Shown here: in pieces, positions 15,405-25,282 of the stretch
Numbering within the stretch: position 1 is the stretch's first letter
How the letters are laid out: each line of letters begins with the position of its first letter
Assembly: GCF_030209575.1 (NCBI RefSeq)
Contig: NZ_JARVRS010000001.1
Coordinates: 2,604,001-2,668,000, forward strand
DNA length: 64,000 nt
Reading direction: 5' to 3'
Source: Leifsonia sp. fls2-241-R2A-40a
Lineage (GTDB): Bacteria; Actinomycetota; Actinomycetes; Actinomycetales; Microbacteriaceae
Notes under the pieces: model-generated
Told to the model about the DNA's origin: nothing
The model's input: the letters and a program-made list of their open reading frames with translations, nothing else
The model's database searches: none
Translations under genes and position numbers: made by a program

Positions 15405-18400
15405 GTGATACTCCAGGGCCTTGTCGACGCGCTTGCGCGCGAGTCCTCCTTCAGCGACGCTCTCGCCCACGCGGCGCGCGACGCCGATTTCTCGCTGACC
15501 GACGGCCTGCGGGGCCCGCTCCTCGCTGGGCTCCTCCGCCGTCGCGCCGAGCAGGGCGCGTCGCGGGCGGTCCTGCTGATCACGGCGACCGGGCGCGAGT
15601 CGGAGTCCATCCGCGGCGCGCTGCCGTGCCTGCTGCCCGAAGCGGAGATCGTCGAGTTCCCCGCGTGGGAGACGCTGCCGCACGAGCGGCTGAGCCCGAG
15701 CCCGGAGATCGTCGGCAAGCGCCTGCTCGCGCTGCGCCGGCTCGCCGACTGGGCCGCGGGGGAGCAGACGACGCCGTTCGTCCTCGTCGCCTCCGTGCGT
15801 GCGGCGCTGCAGCCTCTCGCGGACAATCTCACCGACTACTCCACGGTCGAGCTGCGGGCCGCGGCGCGCGGCTTCGACCTCGGCGGTCTGTCCAGCCAGC
15901 TGGTCGACCTGGCGTATGGCCGTGTCGACATGGTGACGCGGCGCGGCGAGTTCGCCGTGCGCGGCGGCATCCTCGACGTGTTCCCTCCGACGGCCGACCA
16001 CCCGTACCGCATCGACTTCTTCGGCGACGAGGTGGATCAGATCCGCGCGTTCTCCGTGGCCGACCAGCGGTCGCTCCCCGAGCCGATCGCCGAGGTGAGC
16101 CTTCCGCCGAGCCGCGAGCTGCTGCTGAGCGAATCGGTGCGCCAGCGTGCACGCGAGATGGAGCACGAGTTCCCGAGCCTCTCGGCCATGCTCGCGAAGA
16201 TCGGCGAGGGCATCCCGGTCGAGGGGATGGAGTCGCTGGCTCCCGCGCTCGTCGACCGTCTCGTGCCGCTGACCCATTACCTGCCGGACGGCGCAGCCGT
16301 CGCGGTGCTGTCGCCGGAACGCGTGGCGTCTCGCGCCGTGAGCCTCGCCGAGACCAACCGCGAGTTCCTCTCCGCCGCTTGGAGCGCCGCCACCGTCGGC
16401 GCGGCGGCCCCCATCGACCTCGCCGCGGGCGACTTCCTGACCCTGCAGCAGCTCAAGGACTCGGTGAAGTTCAGCCGGCCGGGCGCGACGGCCCCGAACC
16501 ACCCCTGGTGGACCATGAGCGGTTTCCAGGCCGACGAGGTGCTGCCCGAGGAGCGCGAGCTCGAGGAGCACCTGCAGGTGCGCATCCACGCGGAGGCCGT
16601 GCCGAGCTTCCAGGGCAACGTCTCGGGCGCCGTCGAGCACGTCGCCGCGCGCCTGCGCGACGGCTGGCGCGTGGCGATCGTTGCCGCCGGCAACGGTCTC
16701 GTCGAGCGCGCGGCCGACGTCCTCGCCGAGTCCGAGCTGCCCGCACGACCGGTGGACGAGTTCCCGACCGATCCCGAGCCGGGCATCGCCTACCTGATCA
16801 AGGCGACCGCCGAGCACGGGTTCGAGGTTCCCGAGACGAAGCTGGCGCTGATCAGCGAGGCCGAGTTCTACGGGCGCTCGGTCGGCTACGACTCGCGCCA
16901 GGTCAAGAAGCTCGCGACCCGCCGCAAGAACGTGGTCGACCCGCTGGCGCTCAAGCCCGGCGACTACGTCGTGCACGAGACGCACGGCATCGGCAAGTTC
17001 GTCGAGCTGACCCAGCGCGAGGTTTCGAGCGGCGGTCGCAAAGCGGTCAAGTCGAAGCGCGAGTACCTCGTGCTCGAGTACGCGCCGTCGAAGCGCGGGT
17101 ACCCGGGCGACAAGCTCTACGTGCCGACGGACCAGCTCGATCTGCTCACGCGGTACGTCGGCGGCGAGGCTCCGCAGCTGTCCAAGATGGGCGGAAGCGA
17201 CTGGTCGGCGGCCAAGGGCCGGGCACGCCGGGCCGTCCGCGACATCGCGGTCGAGCTCGTGAAGCTGTACTCGGCGCGCATGGCGAGCAAGGGGCACGCC
17301 TTCGCGCCGGACACCCCGTGGCAGCGCGAGCTCGAAGAGGCCTTCCCGTTCGCCGAGACGCTCGACCAGCTGCAGACCATCGACGAGGTGAAGGCCGATA
17401 TGGAGCGGCCCATCCCGATGGACCGGCTCATCTCGGGCGACGTCGGCTTCGGTAAGACCGAGATCGCCGTCCGCGCCGCGTTCAAGGCGGTGCAGGACGG
17501 CAAGCAGGTGGCGATGCTCGTCCCCACCACGCTGCTTGTGAAGCAGCACGCGGAGACGTTCCAGGAGCGCTTCGCCGGCTTCCCCATCCACCTGCGGCAG
17601 CTGAGCCGGTTCCAGACCGACAAGGAGGCGCGCGAGACGCTGCGCGGCATGGCCGACGGCACGGTGGATGTGGTGATCGGCACGCACCGCATCCTCGCCG
17701 ACGGGGTGAGCTTCAAAGACCTCGGGCTCGTCATCATCGACGAGGAGCAGCGCTTCGGCGTCGAGCACAAGGATTCGCTCAAGAAGCTGAAGACCAACGT
17801 CGACATCCTCGCGATGAGTGCGACGCCCATCCCGCGCACGCTGGAGATGGCGGTGACCGGCATCCGCGAGATGTCGACCCTCGCCACCCCGCCGGAGGAC
17901 CGGCACCCGATCCTCACCTTCGTCGGGCCGTACTCCGACAAGCAGGTCGCCGCCGCCATCCGCCGCGAACTGCTGCGCGAGGGCCAGGTCTTCTTCGTGC
18001 ACAACCGGGTCGGCTCGATCACCAGCATGGCCGCCAAGCTGGCCGAGCTGGTGCCGGAGGCGCGCATCGGCGTCGCCCACGGCAAGATGAACGAGCACGC
18101 GCTCGAACAGGTGGTCGTCGACTTCTGGGAGCGTCGCTTCGACGTCCTCGTCTCGACCACGATCATCGAGACCGGCCTCGACATCGCCAACGCGAACACG
18201 ATCATCATCGACCGCGCCGACAAATACGGCCTGAGCCAGCTGCACCAGCTGCGCGGTCGCGTCGGCCGTGGCCGGGAGCGGGCGTACGCGTACTTCCTCT
18301 GGGACGAGAACAAGCCGCTCAGCGAGACCGCGCACGACCGCCTGTCGACCATCGCGGCGAACAACGACCTCGGAAGCGGCATGCAGGTCGCGCTCAAAGA

Positions 18401-19022
18401 CCTCGAGATCCGTGGAGCGGGAAACCTGCTCGGCGGCGAGCAGTCCGGCCACATCGCGGGCGTCGGCTTCGACCTCTACCTGCGGATGATCGGCGAGGCC
18501 GTCTCGACGTTCCGCGGCGAGGTGGCGGAGGGGCAGACCGAGCTGCGACTCGAACTGCCCGTCGATGCGCACATCCCGGAGGACTACGTGGACAGCGAGC
18601 GGCTGCGTCTGGAGGCGTACCAGAAGCTGTCGACGGCCAGCTCGCCCGCGGCGAAGGACGGCCAGATCGACCTTGTGCTGGAGGAGCTGACCGACCGCTA
18701 CGGCGCGCCGCCGCAGCCGGTCACCAACCTGATCGCCGTGTCGCGGCTCCGCCGGGCGGCGCAGAAGGCGGGACTCGGCGAGGTGGTCGCCATGGGTTCG
18801 AACCTGCGCCTCGCGCCGGCCCTGCTGCCCGACTCGCTGCAGGTGCGCCTGCAGCGCATGTACCCCGGGTCGAAGTACCACGCCGCGCCGAAGGTGGCGA
18901 CCGTGCCGCTCCCGCGGGTGAACGGCGAGACGGTCGACGATGCGGCGCTGATCGGCTGGGTCGCGGACCTGCTGGGGGCGCTGTTCCCGGAGAAGGAGCC
19001 CGCCGCCGAGCGCGCCGGCTGA
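15405..19022 (+). CDS. mfd: Transcription-repair coupling factor
   Basis: A 1205-residue ATP-driven DNA translocase that removes RNA polymerase stalled at lesions and recruits UvrA. The N-terminal UvrB-like region is followed by the polymerase-interaction domain (YVVHETHGIGKF, then LVLEYAPSKRGYPGDKLYVP). The helicase core has Walker A GDVGFGKTEIA (about residue 680), DEEQ in VIIDEEQRFGVEHKD, and SATPIPRTLEMA. The C-terminal TRCF domain follows. GTG at 15405 is chosen because it starts right after a TAGAAT -10. A long open frame on the opposite strand is only a GC-rich shadow. Confidence 0.97.
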   Translation: MILQGLVDALARESSFSDALAHAARDADFSLTDGLRGPLLAGLLRRRAEQGASRAVLLITATGRESESIRGALPCLLPEAEIVEFPAWETLPHERLSPSPEIVGKRLLALRRLADWAAGEQTTPFVLVASVRAALQPLADNLTDYSTVELRAAARGFDLGGLSSQLVDLAYGRVDMVTRRGEFAVRGGILDVFPPTADHPYRIDFFGDEVDQIRAFSVADQRSLPEPIAEVSLPPSRELLLSESVRQRAREMEHEFPSLSAMLAKIGEGIPVEGMESLAPALVDRLVPLTHYLPDGAAVAVLSPERVASRAVSLAETNREFLSAAWSAATVGAAAPIDLAAGDFLTLQQLKDSVKFSRPGATAPNHPWWTMSGFQADEVLPEERELEEHLQVRIHAEAVPSFQGNVSGAVEHVAARLRDGWRVAIVAAGNGLVERAADVLAESELPARPVDEFPTDPEPGIAYLIKATAEHGFEVPETKLALISEAEFYGRSVGYDSRQVKKLATRRKNVVDPLALKPGDYVVHETHGIGKFVELTQREVSSGGRKAVKSKREYLVLEYAPSKRGYPGDKLYVPTDQLDLLTRYVGGEAPQLSKMGGSDWSAAKGRARRAVRDIAVELVKLYSARMASKGHAFAPDTPWQRELEEAFPFAETLDQLQTIDEVKADMERPIPMDRLISGDVGFGKTEIAVRAAFKAVQDGKQVAMLVPTTLLVKQHAETFQERFAGFPIHLRQLSRFQTDKEARETLRGMADGTVDVVIGTHRILADGVSFKDLGLVIIDEEQRFGVEHKDSLKKLKTNVDILAMSATPIPRTLEMAVTGIREMSTLATPPEDRHPILTFVGPYSDKQVAAAIRRELLREGQVFFVHNRVGSITSMAAKLAELVPEARIGVAHGKMNEHALEQVVVDFWERRFDVLVSTTIIETGLDIANANTIIIDRADKYGLSQLHQLRGRVGRGRERAYAYFLWDENKPLSETAHDRLSTIAANNDLGSGMQVALKDLEIRGAGNLLGGEQSGHIAGVGFDLYLRMIGEAVSTFRGEVAEGQTELRLELPVDAHIPEDYVDSERLRLEAYQKLSTASSPAAKDGQIDLVLEELTDRYGAPPQPVTNLIAVSRLRRAAQKAGLGEVVAMGSNLRLAPALLPDSLQVRLQRMYPGSKYHAAPKVATVPLPRVNGETVDDAALIGWVADLLGALFPEKEPAAERAG

Positions 19023-19098
19023 GCCGGGCGCGCGGCCGTCGCGAGTGCGCGCCCCGGCGCGACCGCGATCGAGCGGTGAGTAGATGCGGCAATCCGCA

Positions 19099-19127
19099 CC
19101 GAGTTGCGACATGATGTCGCAACTCGG
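19099..19127. repeat. Perfect palindrome between convergent mfd and nhaA
   Basis: CCGAGTTGCGACAT, one central base, then its exact complement. As RNA it makes a stable hairpin from either strand, so it may end both genes although no T-run follows. Half of it, CCGAGTTGCGACATG, recurs at 28491. Confidence 0.6.
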
Positions 19128-19156
19128 CGGGGCGCGGCCCGGGTCGCGCGGGCACG

Positions 19157-20353
19157 CTAGGTCGTGCGTGCTCCGCCGTGCTTCGCGGCGGCCGGCTCCC
19201 CGCCGTGTTCCGGGTGCGGATGGAGCCGTCGGTTGCGCCGCGCCAGCGCCGCCACCAGGAAGGCCGAGACAACGATCGCGACAGCCGACCCCAGCAGGAC
19301 CGCCAGCGTGCCCTCCGCGCGCACGGTCTCCGAACCGGCGAACGCGAGCTCGTTCATGAGCAGCGACACCGTGAAGCCGATGCCGCCGAGCGCGGAGACC
19401 GTCACGATCCCGAAGAGGGAGATGCGGTTGCGATCCGGCCCGCGCCGCGTGAACGAGCCGAGCCAGCCGCCCAGAGTGATCCCCACCAGCTTGCCGACGG
19501 GCAGGGCGATGAGGATGCCCCAGAACGCCGGCGAGAGCTCCGACGGCGACACCTTCGGGATGGGGACCAGCGCCGCGGAGAAGGCGAACAGCGGCAGGAT
19601 CAGGCCGTTCGACCAGGGCTCCAGCACGTGCGTGACCCGTCCTGCCGGCTGACGCGCCATGACCAGGCCGAGTGCGACACCCGCGATCGTGGCGTGCACC
19701 CCGGAGTCGTAGACGAGCCACCAGGTCAGCAGCGCCAGCAGCACCATGAGGACACCGAGCGGCCAGCGCATCCGCCCGCGCAGCATCCGGCTCAGCAGTC
19801 CGAAGAGAGTGAGGGTCACGGCCGCCAGGAGGAGCTCGAGGAGGTTGGGGTCTTCCGTGAAGAACACCGCGATGATGAGGATCGCGATCAGGTCGTCGAG
19901 CACCGCGAGGGCGAGGAGGAAGACGCGCAGCCGGTTGGGGAGTCCGCGGCCGAACACCGCCAGAACGCCGAGGGCGAAGGCGATGTCGGTGGCGGTGGGG
20001 ATCGGCCAGCCGTTCTGGACACCGGTGCCCGCGGTCAGCACGAGATAGAGGCCGGCGGGGACGATCACGCCGGCGACCGCCGCGATGGCCGGATGGATCG
20101 CCTTCTGCACGCTGTTCAGCTCGCCGACCACGAGCTCGTGCTTGAGCTCCACCGCGACGATGAAGAAGAAGACGGCGAGCAGGCCGTCGCTGATCACGTG
20201 TCCGACGCTGATCTTCAGCAGACCCGCGCCGATGTAGGAATGCTGCAGGTCGAGCAGCGCCGGACCGGCCGGCGTGTTGGCGAGGATCAGGCCGAGCGCG
20301 GCAGCACCCAGCAGCAGGCCGGCGGCGGTGCGCTCGGATCGGATGAGGCTCAT
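19157..20353 (-). CDS. nhaA: Na+/H+ antiporter NhaA
   Basis: 398 residues, about 11-12 membrane helices. The PTATDIAFALGVLAVFG segment and the adjacent-aspartate motif ALAVLDDLIAILIIAVFF (Asp pair at about residues 146-147) correspond to the proton and sodium binding site of NhaA. The C-terminus has the conserved GGIGFTVSLLMNELAF helix, then a basic, His-rich cytoplasmic tail. It exchanges cytoplasmic Na+ for protons for pH and salt balance. It is divergent from mazG and convergent with mfd. Confidence 0.94.
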   Translation of the reverse strand: MSLIRSERTAAGLLLGAAALGLILANTPAGPALLDLQHSYIGAGLLKISVGHVISDGLLAVFFFIVAVELKHELVVGELNSVQKAIHPAIAAVAGVIVPAGLYLVLTAGTGVQNGWPIPTATDIAFALGVLAVFGRGLPNRLRVFLLALAVLDDLIAILIIAVFFTEDPNLLELLLAAVTLTLFGLLSRMLRGRMRWPLGVLMVLLALLTWWLVYDSGVHATIAGVALGLVMARQPAGRVTHVLEPWSNGLILPLFAFSAALVPIPKVSPSELSPAFWGILIALPVGKLVGITLGGWLGSFTRRGPDRNRISLFGIVTVSALGGIGFTVSLLMNELAFAGSETVRAEGTLAVLLGSAVAIVVSAFLVAALARRNRRLHPHPEHGGEPAAAKHGGARTT

Positions 20354-20463
20354 CAGGTCACCAATCTGGGGTCACGGAAACGACGCCGACCAGACTTCCC
20401 GGCACACCGCCCACGAGTCTAGCCGGTGGCAGGATGGGGTCATCGTAGAGCGAGGAGGTCCGG

Positions 20464-21183
20464 ATGGGCGAGACAGTCGGCACGGCCGTGGTGCCCGAGG
20501 CGGCGACGAAGCTGGACCAGCTGGTGGCCGTGATGGCGCTGCTGCGCGCGCCCGGGGGCTGCCCGTGGGATGCGGACCAGACGCACGAGTCGCTCGTCCA
20601 GTACCTGATCGAGGAGACCTACGAGCTCATCGAGGCGATCGAGACGGGCGACAGGGACGAGCTGCTGGAGGAGCTCGGCGACGTGCTCTACCAGGTGCTG
20701 TTCCACGCCGATCTCGCGGCGCACACCCCGGGTGAGGAGTTCGACATCCAGGATGTGGCCGCGCACATGACGGCCAAGATGGTCGGCCGGCACCCGCACG
20801 TGTTCGGCGACCGCGCCGCCGCCGATGCCCGCACGGCCGAGACGGCGGACGATGTCGTCGGCTTCTGGGACGAGCTCAAGAAGCAGGAGAAGCCGGGTCG
20901 CACCAGCGTGCTCGACGGCATCCCGCAAGGCATGCCGTCGCTCGCCCTCGCGGACAAGCTGCTCGGTCGCGCCGAGAAGGTCGGGCTGCTCGACCTGCGT
21001 GAATCGGGCGGCGTGCAGGTGGGCAGCGAGGACGAGCTCGGCCCGCTGCTGCTCGCGATCGTGGCCTCCGCGAAGGCGCAGGGGCTGGATGCGGAGCGCG
21101 CGCTGCGATCGACGCTGCGCGACCTGCAGGGCGAGATCCGCGACCAGGAAGCGGCCGACCGCGAGGCGGGCGCCGCGGGCTAG
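20464..21183 (+). CDS. mazG: Nucleoside triphosphate pyrophosphohydrolase MazG
   Basis: 239 residues. The metal-binding EETYELIEAIE and EELGDVLYQVLFHADLA motifs (about residues 59-90) define the all-alpha NTP pyrophosphatase fold. The segment GGCPWDADQTHESLVQYLIE is the conserved MazG N-terminus. One clear catalytic domain is present, with a second, degenerate half, as in other actinobacterial MazG. It hydrolyses aberrant NTPs. ATG at 20464 follows GAGGAGG. Confidence 0.92.
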   Translation: MGETVGTAVVPEAATKLDQLVAVMALLRAPGGCPWDADQTHESLVQYLIEETYELIEAIETGDRDELLEELGDVLYQVLFHADLAAHTPGEEFDIQDVAAHMTAKMVGRHPHVFGDRAAADARTAETADDVVGFWDELKKQEKPGRTSVLDGIPQGMPSLALADKLLGRAEKVGLLDLRESGGVQVGSEDELGPLLLAIVASAKAQGLDAERALRSTLRDLQGEIRDQEAADREAGAAG

Positions 21184-21193
21184 CCGCGCCGCA

Positions 21194-22009
21194 TCACGCG
21201 CGGTGGTGCCGTCCGAGCGGCACGACGAGCGGTGTCCCGGTCACCGGGTCGTCGGCGATCACCGATTCCACGCCGAAGACCTCGCGCACCAGGTCGGCGG
21301 TGACGACCGAGGCCGGCTCGCCCGCCGCGACGATCGACCCGGCACGCATCGCGACCAGGTGGTCCGCGTACCGCGCCGCGAGGTTCAGGTCGTGCAGGAC
21401 CATGACGACCGTGGCGCCGCGTGCGGCGTTGAGGTCGAGCAGCAGGTCCAGCACATCCAGCTGGTGGCTGATGTCGAGGAAGGTGGTCGGCTCGTCCAGC
21501 AGCAGGATGTCGGTCCGCTGGGCGAGCGCCATCGCGATCCACACCCGCTGCCGCTGACCGCCGGAGAGCTCGTCGACCGGGCGGTCCGCGAGGTCGGCGA
21601 TCCCCGTGTCGACCATCGCCTCCGCGACCGCTGCGTCGTCGTCCGCGGTCCAGCGCCGGAACCAGCCCTGGTGCGGGTAGCGGCCGCGCGACACCAGGTC
21701 CGCGACGGTGATGCCGTCCGGGGCGGTCGGGCTCTGCGGCAGCAGTCCGAGCCGCTGGGCCACCCGCTTGGTGGGCAACGAGTGGATGTCCGCGCCGTCG
21801 AGCAGCACGGTGCCCGCTGCGGGGGCGAGCAGCCGCGACAGCCCGCGCAGCAGGGTCGACTTGCCGCACGCGTTCGGGCCGACGATGGCGGTCACCCGCC
21901 CGGCGGGGACGTCGAGGTCGAGCCCGTCGACCACCACGCGGCCCTCGTAGGCGAGAGACAGGTCGCGGGCGGCGAGCTCCGGCACGGCGGCCGGCGATTC
22001 GTATGTCAT
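21194..22009 (-). CDS. Iron-siderophore ABC transporter, ATP-binding protein
   Basis: 271 residues of the FepC/FhuC type. Walker A is GPNACGKST (about residues 45-53), the signature is [18 protein letters not shown] and Walker B is [12 protein letters not shown], followed by the H-loop in [13 protein letters not shown]. It powers the two permeases encoded directly upstream. It is last in a four-gene operon; its ATG lies two bases beyond the permease stop, with GGAGG inside that gene. Confidence 0.93.
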   Translation of the reverse strand: MTYESPAAVPELAARDLSLAYEGRVVVDGLDLDVPAGRVTAIVGPNACGKSTLLRGLSRLLAPAAGTVLLDGADIHSLPTKRVAQRLGLLPQSPTAPDGITVADLVSRGRYPHQGWFRRWTADDDAAVAEAMVDTGIADLADRPVDELSGGQRQRVWIAMALAQRTDILLLDEPTTFLDISHQLDVLDLLLDLNAARGATVVMVLHDLNLAARYADHLVAMRAGSIVAAGEPASVVTADLVREVFGVESVIADDPVTGTPLVVPLGRHHRA

Positions 22010-22010
22010 G

Positions 22011-23090
22011 TCAGCCTCCACGGCCCACGCGGTTGGTCCTGGCCAGCAGCCAGAGCAGGTAGGGCGCGCCCACGATCCCGGTGACGACTCCCACGGGGAG
22101 GACGACACCCGGGATCGCGAACTGCGCCACGATGTCCGAGACGATCAGGATGAGCGCCCCGAGCAGAGCGGACGGGATCAACGCCAGCGACCCGCGCCCG
22201 ATCAGCCCCCGCGCGATCGGCGCGGCGAGGAACGCGACGAACGACACCGGTCCGGCGACCGCGACCGCGATGGCCGCGAGAGCGACCGCCACCGCGACGA
22301 CCAGCAGGCGTGTGCGCTCCGGCCGGACGCCGATTCCGGAGGCCAGGTCGTCGCCGAGGGAGAGGGCGCCGAGCGGGCGGCCGACCACCAGCGCGCAGGG
22401 CAGGAGCACGGCGGTCCCGATCGCAAGGACCAGGAGGGCTGTCGGATCGACCGTGTTGAGGCTGCCGGTGATCCAGACCAGCGCCTGCTGCACATCCGTG
22501 ATGTCCGCCCGGGTGAGCACGTACGAGACGATGCCGCCGCAGAACGCCGCGATGCCGACCCCCACCAGCACGAAACGGTACCCGCTGATCCCACGCCGCC
22601 AGGCCAGCAGGTAGATGAGCGCGGCGGCGGCGAGCGTGCCGCCGAGCACGATGCCGGAGAGCGCGAGGCCGGTCAGCCCGAACCAGATCAATGCGATCGA
22701 GCCGGTGGCGCTCGCCGCGGCGGTGATGCCGATGATGTCGGGGCTGGCCAGCGGATTTCGTGCGACCGACTGGATGAGCGCGCCCGAGAGTCCCAGGCAG
22801 GCGCCGACCAGGGCGCCGGCGACGAGGCGCGGGAGACGGAGGTCCAGGATGACGAACGACGTCAGCCGGTCGGCCCGGCCGATCAGCGCCGCGAGGACGT
22901 CGGCCGGAGCGACGGCGGCCGCCCCGAGCGTGAGCGAGACGGCGGCGACGAGGAGGACGACGAGCGCGAGCAGGACGGACACGCGGATGGTGCGCGTGCG
23001 TCCCTGCCGGCGGTCGCGGCGGACAGCGGCGAGGGCGGCGGAGGGCGTCGGCGCTGCTATGGCCGTGCCGCTCGTCGCATCCCGGCTCAC
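22011..23090 (-). CDS. Iron-siderophore ABC transporter permease (FecCD family), second
   Basis: 359 residues, about 9-10 helices of the FecCD fold. It has [20 protein letters not shown] and [16 protein letters not shown] near the second helix, and the ATPase-coupling region [21 protein letters not shown] at 23090 overlaps the previous permease stop as GTGA. It forms the inner-membrane channel together with the preceding permease. Confidence 0.92.
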   Translation of the reverse strand: MSRDATSGTAIAAPTPSAALAAVRRDRRQGRTRTIRVSVLLALVVLLVAAVSLTLGAAAVAPADVLAALIGRADRLTSFVILDLRLPRLVAGALVGACLGLSGALIQSVARNPLASPDIIGITAAASATGSIALIWFGLTGLALSGIVLGGTLAAAALIYLLAWRRGISGYRFVLVGVGIAAFCGGIVSYVLTRADITDVQQALVWITGSLNTVDPTALLVLAIGTAVLLPCALVVGRPLGALSLGDDLASGIGVRPERTRLLVVAVAVALAAIAVAVAGPVSFVAFLAAPIARGLIGRGSLALIPSALLGALILIVSDIVAQFAIPGVVLPVGVVTGIVGAPYLLWLLARTNRVGRGG

Positions 23091-24157
23091 AGGCTCGCCA
23101 GCCGTCGGCGGCGCACCAGCGCGATGAACAGCGGCGCGCCGACGAACGCCAGCACCACCCCGACCTGCAGCTCCCCGGGAGGCGCGACGACGCGTCCGAG
23201 GATGTCGCATCCCAGCAGCAGGGTCGGTGCGATGACCGCCGAGTAGGCGAGGACCCAGCGGTAGTCGGCCCCCACGACCCGCCGTGCGATGTGAGGCACG
23301 ATGAGCCCGGCGAAGGCGATGGGACCGACCGCCGCGGTGGCCGACCCGCACAGCAGCACGACGGCGACCCCGCACAGCGCACGGGTCACGCCGACGCGCT
23401 GGCCGAGGCCGCGAGCCACATCGTCGCCGAGCGCGAGGCCGTTGAGCAGTCGCCCGAGCCCGAGGGCCAGGACAGCGCCGAGAGCCAGGGTCGGCAGCAC
23501 CTGCCAGAGGATGCCGAAGCCGCGTCCCGCGAGCGAGCCGACCTGCCAGAACCGCATGGCGTCGAGGGAGACGCGGCTCGTCAGCTCCACCGCGGTGATG
23601 AGCGACCCGAGGGCGGCCGAGACGGCCGCGCCCGTGATCGCCAGCTTCACCGGCGTCGCGCCCTCACGGCCGAGCGAGGAGATGGCGTACACCAGCGCCG
23701 AGGCGAGGGCCGCGCCCGCGAAGGCGAACCACAGGTAGCCGGATGGGGCGGTCACCCCGAGCAGGGCGATCGCGACGACGACCGCGAGGGAGGCGCCGAA
23801 GTTGACGCCGAGGATGCCCGGATCGGCCAGGGGGTTGCGCGACAGGCCCTGCATGACGGTTCCCGCGAGTCCCAGCCCGAGCCCGGCGGCGAGGCCGAGA
23901 AGCGTGCGCGGCAGACGGCTGTCGACCACGACGAGCGCGTCGGGATCCGTCCGGTCGTAGTGGAGGAGCGCGTGCAGCACATCGGCGGGAGGGATCCCGC
24001 GCGCTCCCACCAGCAGGCTCAGGACCGTCACGAGCACCAGGAGCACGCCGGCGACGACGAAGCCCGCGAGCAGGCGCCGGCGCCGCGCGCGGGGGGAGGT
24101 CCCCACACGCCCGGCGTCCGGTTTCGGAGCCGCCGGGGCGGTCACGCTCGCGGGCAT
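23087..24157 (-). CDS. Iron-siderophore ABC transporter permease (FecCD family), first
   Basis: 356 residues with a basic, Pro-rich N-terminus and then the FecCD membrane domain: DSRLPRTLLGLAAGLGLGLA, MQGLSRNPLADPGILGVNFG, and the coupling motif LGDDVARGLGQRVG. The two permeases would form a heterodimer. It starts six bases after the binding-protein stop, so the operon is tightly packed. Confidence 0.93.
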   Translation of the reverse strand: MPASVTAPAAPKPDAGRVGTSPRARRRRLLAGFVVAGVLLVLVTVLSLLVGARGIPPADVLHALLHYDRTDPDALVVVDSRLPRTLLGLAAGLGLGLAGTVMQGLSRNPLADPGILGVNFGASLAVVVAIALLGVTAPSGYLWFAFAGAALASALVYAISSLGREGATPVKLAITGAAVSAALGSLITAVELTSRVSLDAMRFWQVGSLAGRGFGILWQVLPTLALGAVLALGLGRLLNGLALGDDVARGLGQRVGVTRALCGVAVVLLCGSATAAVGPIAFAGLIVPHIARRVVGADYRWVLAYSAVIAPTLLLGCDILGRVVAPPGELQVGVVLAFVGAPLFIALVRRRRLASL

Positions 24158-24163
24158 CGGCTC

Positions 24164-25213
24164 TTACTCGACCTTGTCGGCGGCCTTGGCCAGCTCGGGC
24201 ACGTAGCGGTCGAGCATCCACGGGATGCTGAGCACGCTCGGCGCGCTGGTCGCGGCGACGAACGACTCGCCCACGATCGGGGCGAAGCGTCCGTCTTTGA
24301 TGGTCGGCATGGCGGCGACGAGCGGGTCGGCGGTGAACGCATCCACCGAGGACTGCTTGTCGAAGTACATGACCAGCAGATCGGTATCGATCTTGGAGAG
24401 GTTCTCGTTGCTGAGCTGGTAGTAGAAGCTGCCGTCGCCCTTCGAGGGGTCGAGCGCGTCGATGCTGGGCGAGTTCTTCAGCCCGAGATCGTTGAGCAGC
24501 TGGACCCGCGGGTCGTCCGCGCGGTAGACGTTCAGCTTGCCGGGCTCGTTCGCGGCGGCGTAGAAGAAGGTCTTGTCCTTGATGACCGGGTATTTGTCGG
24601 CGAGGGTGGTCACCGCGTCCTCGGTCTTCTTCACCAGTGCGTCGGCCTCCTTCGTCAGGCCGAGCGCCTTGCCGACGATCGCCGTCTGGTCGCGCCAGCT
24701 CGTCGACCAGGGCTTCTCCGGGTAGGCGACGACCGGGGCGATCTTGCTGAGGGTGTCGAACTCCGCCTGCGTCATCCCGGAGTATGGCGCGAGGATGACA
24801 TCCGGCTTCGCGGTGACGAACTCCTCGAACGGGACCTCGCCCGTGTCGGCGTTGAGCAGCTGCGGCGTCTTCCCGCCCAGCTGCTTGATCTTGTCCGCAT
24901 CCCACGGCAGCACGCCGTCGGCGTTTCCGCCGTAGCTGAACGACGGCATCGCGACCGGGACGATGCCGAGCGCCAGCACGATGTCCTGCGCACCCCATCC
25001 CCAGGTCGCGACGCGGGTCGGCTTCTGCTCGATCTCGGCCGGCCCGAGCGCGCTCTTCACGGTCACCGGGAAGGCGCCGGACTCCCCGGAGGCGGTGCTC
25101 TGCCCGGCGGATCCGCCGGCGCTGCAGCCGGTGAGGACCAGGGCGGCGGCGGCGACCGTCGAGGCGATCAGGGCGAGACGCGACCGGCGGGCGGCGCGGG
25201 GGACAGGCAGCAT
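24164..25213 (-). CDS. Iron-siderophore ABC transporter, substrate-binding lipoprotein
   Basis: 349 residues. The basic start and hydrophobic stretch end in the lipobox LTGC (Cys at about residue 30), so it is a membrane-anchored lipoprotein. The mature part follows the FepB/FhuD class III fold, with TRVATWGWGAQDIVLALGI and KPDVILAPYSGMTQAEF. It captures a ferric siderophore outside the cell; the ligand type cannot be told. ATG at 25213 follows GAGGAG. The iron box at 25264-25282 is 51-69 bases upstream. Confidence 0.93.
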   Translation of the reverse strand: MLPVPRAARRSRLALIASTVAAAALVLTGCSAGGSAGQSTASGESGAFPVTVKSALGPAEIEQKPTRVATWGWGAQDIVLALGIVPVAMPSFSYGGNADGVLPWDADKIKQLGGKTPQLLNADTGEVPFEEFVTAKPDVILAPYSGMTQAEFDTLSKIAPVVAYPEKPWSTSWRDQTAIVGKALGLTKEADALVKKTEDAVTTLADKYPVIKDKTFFYAAANEPGKLNVYRADDPRVQLLNDLGLKNSPSIDALDPSKGDGSFYYQLSNENLSKIDTDLLVMYFDKQSSVDAFTADPLVAAMPTIKDGRFAPIVGESFVAATSAPSVLSIPWMLDRYVPELAKAADKVE

Positions 25214-25263
25214 GGTTCTCCTCGGGAGGGGGACGATGGGCGTCGACGGCGATCGTGGCCGTC

Positions 25264-25282
25264 TTAGGCAAGCCTAACCTAA
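25264..25282 (-). promoter_or_regulatory. DtxR/IdeR iron box
   Basis: On the minus strand the 19-mer reads TTAGGTTAGGCTTGCCTAA, nearly identical to the DtxR/IdeR consensus TTAGGTTAGSCTAACCTAA. Its place before the siderophore operon predicts Fe(II)-dependent repression. Confidence 0.88.

Noticed and set aside
15351-19721. A 1456-codon open frame antisense to mfd
   Set aside because: High-GC shadow of the third-codon pattern in mfd. The product is rich in Arg, Ala, Val, Gly and His with no recognisable domain, and it runs into nhaA sequence on its own strand in a different frame.
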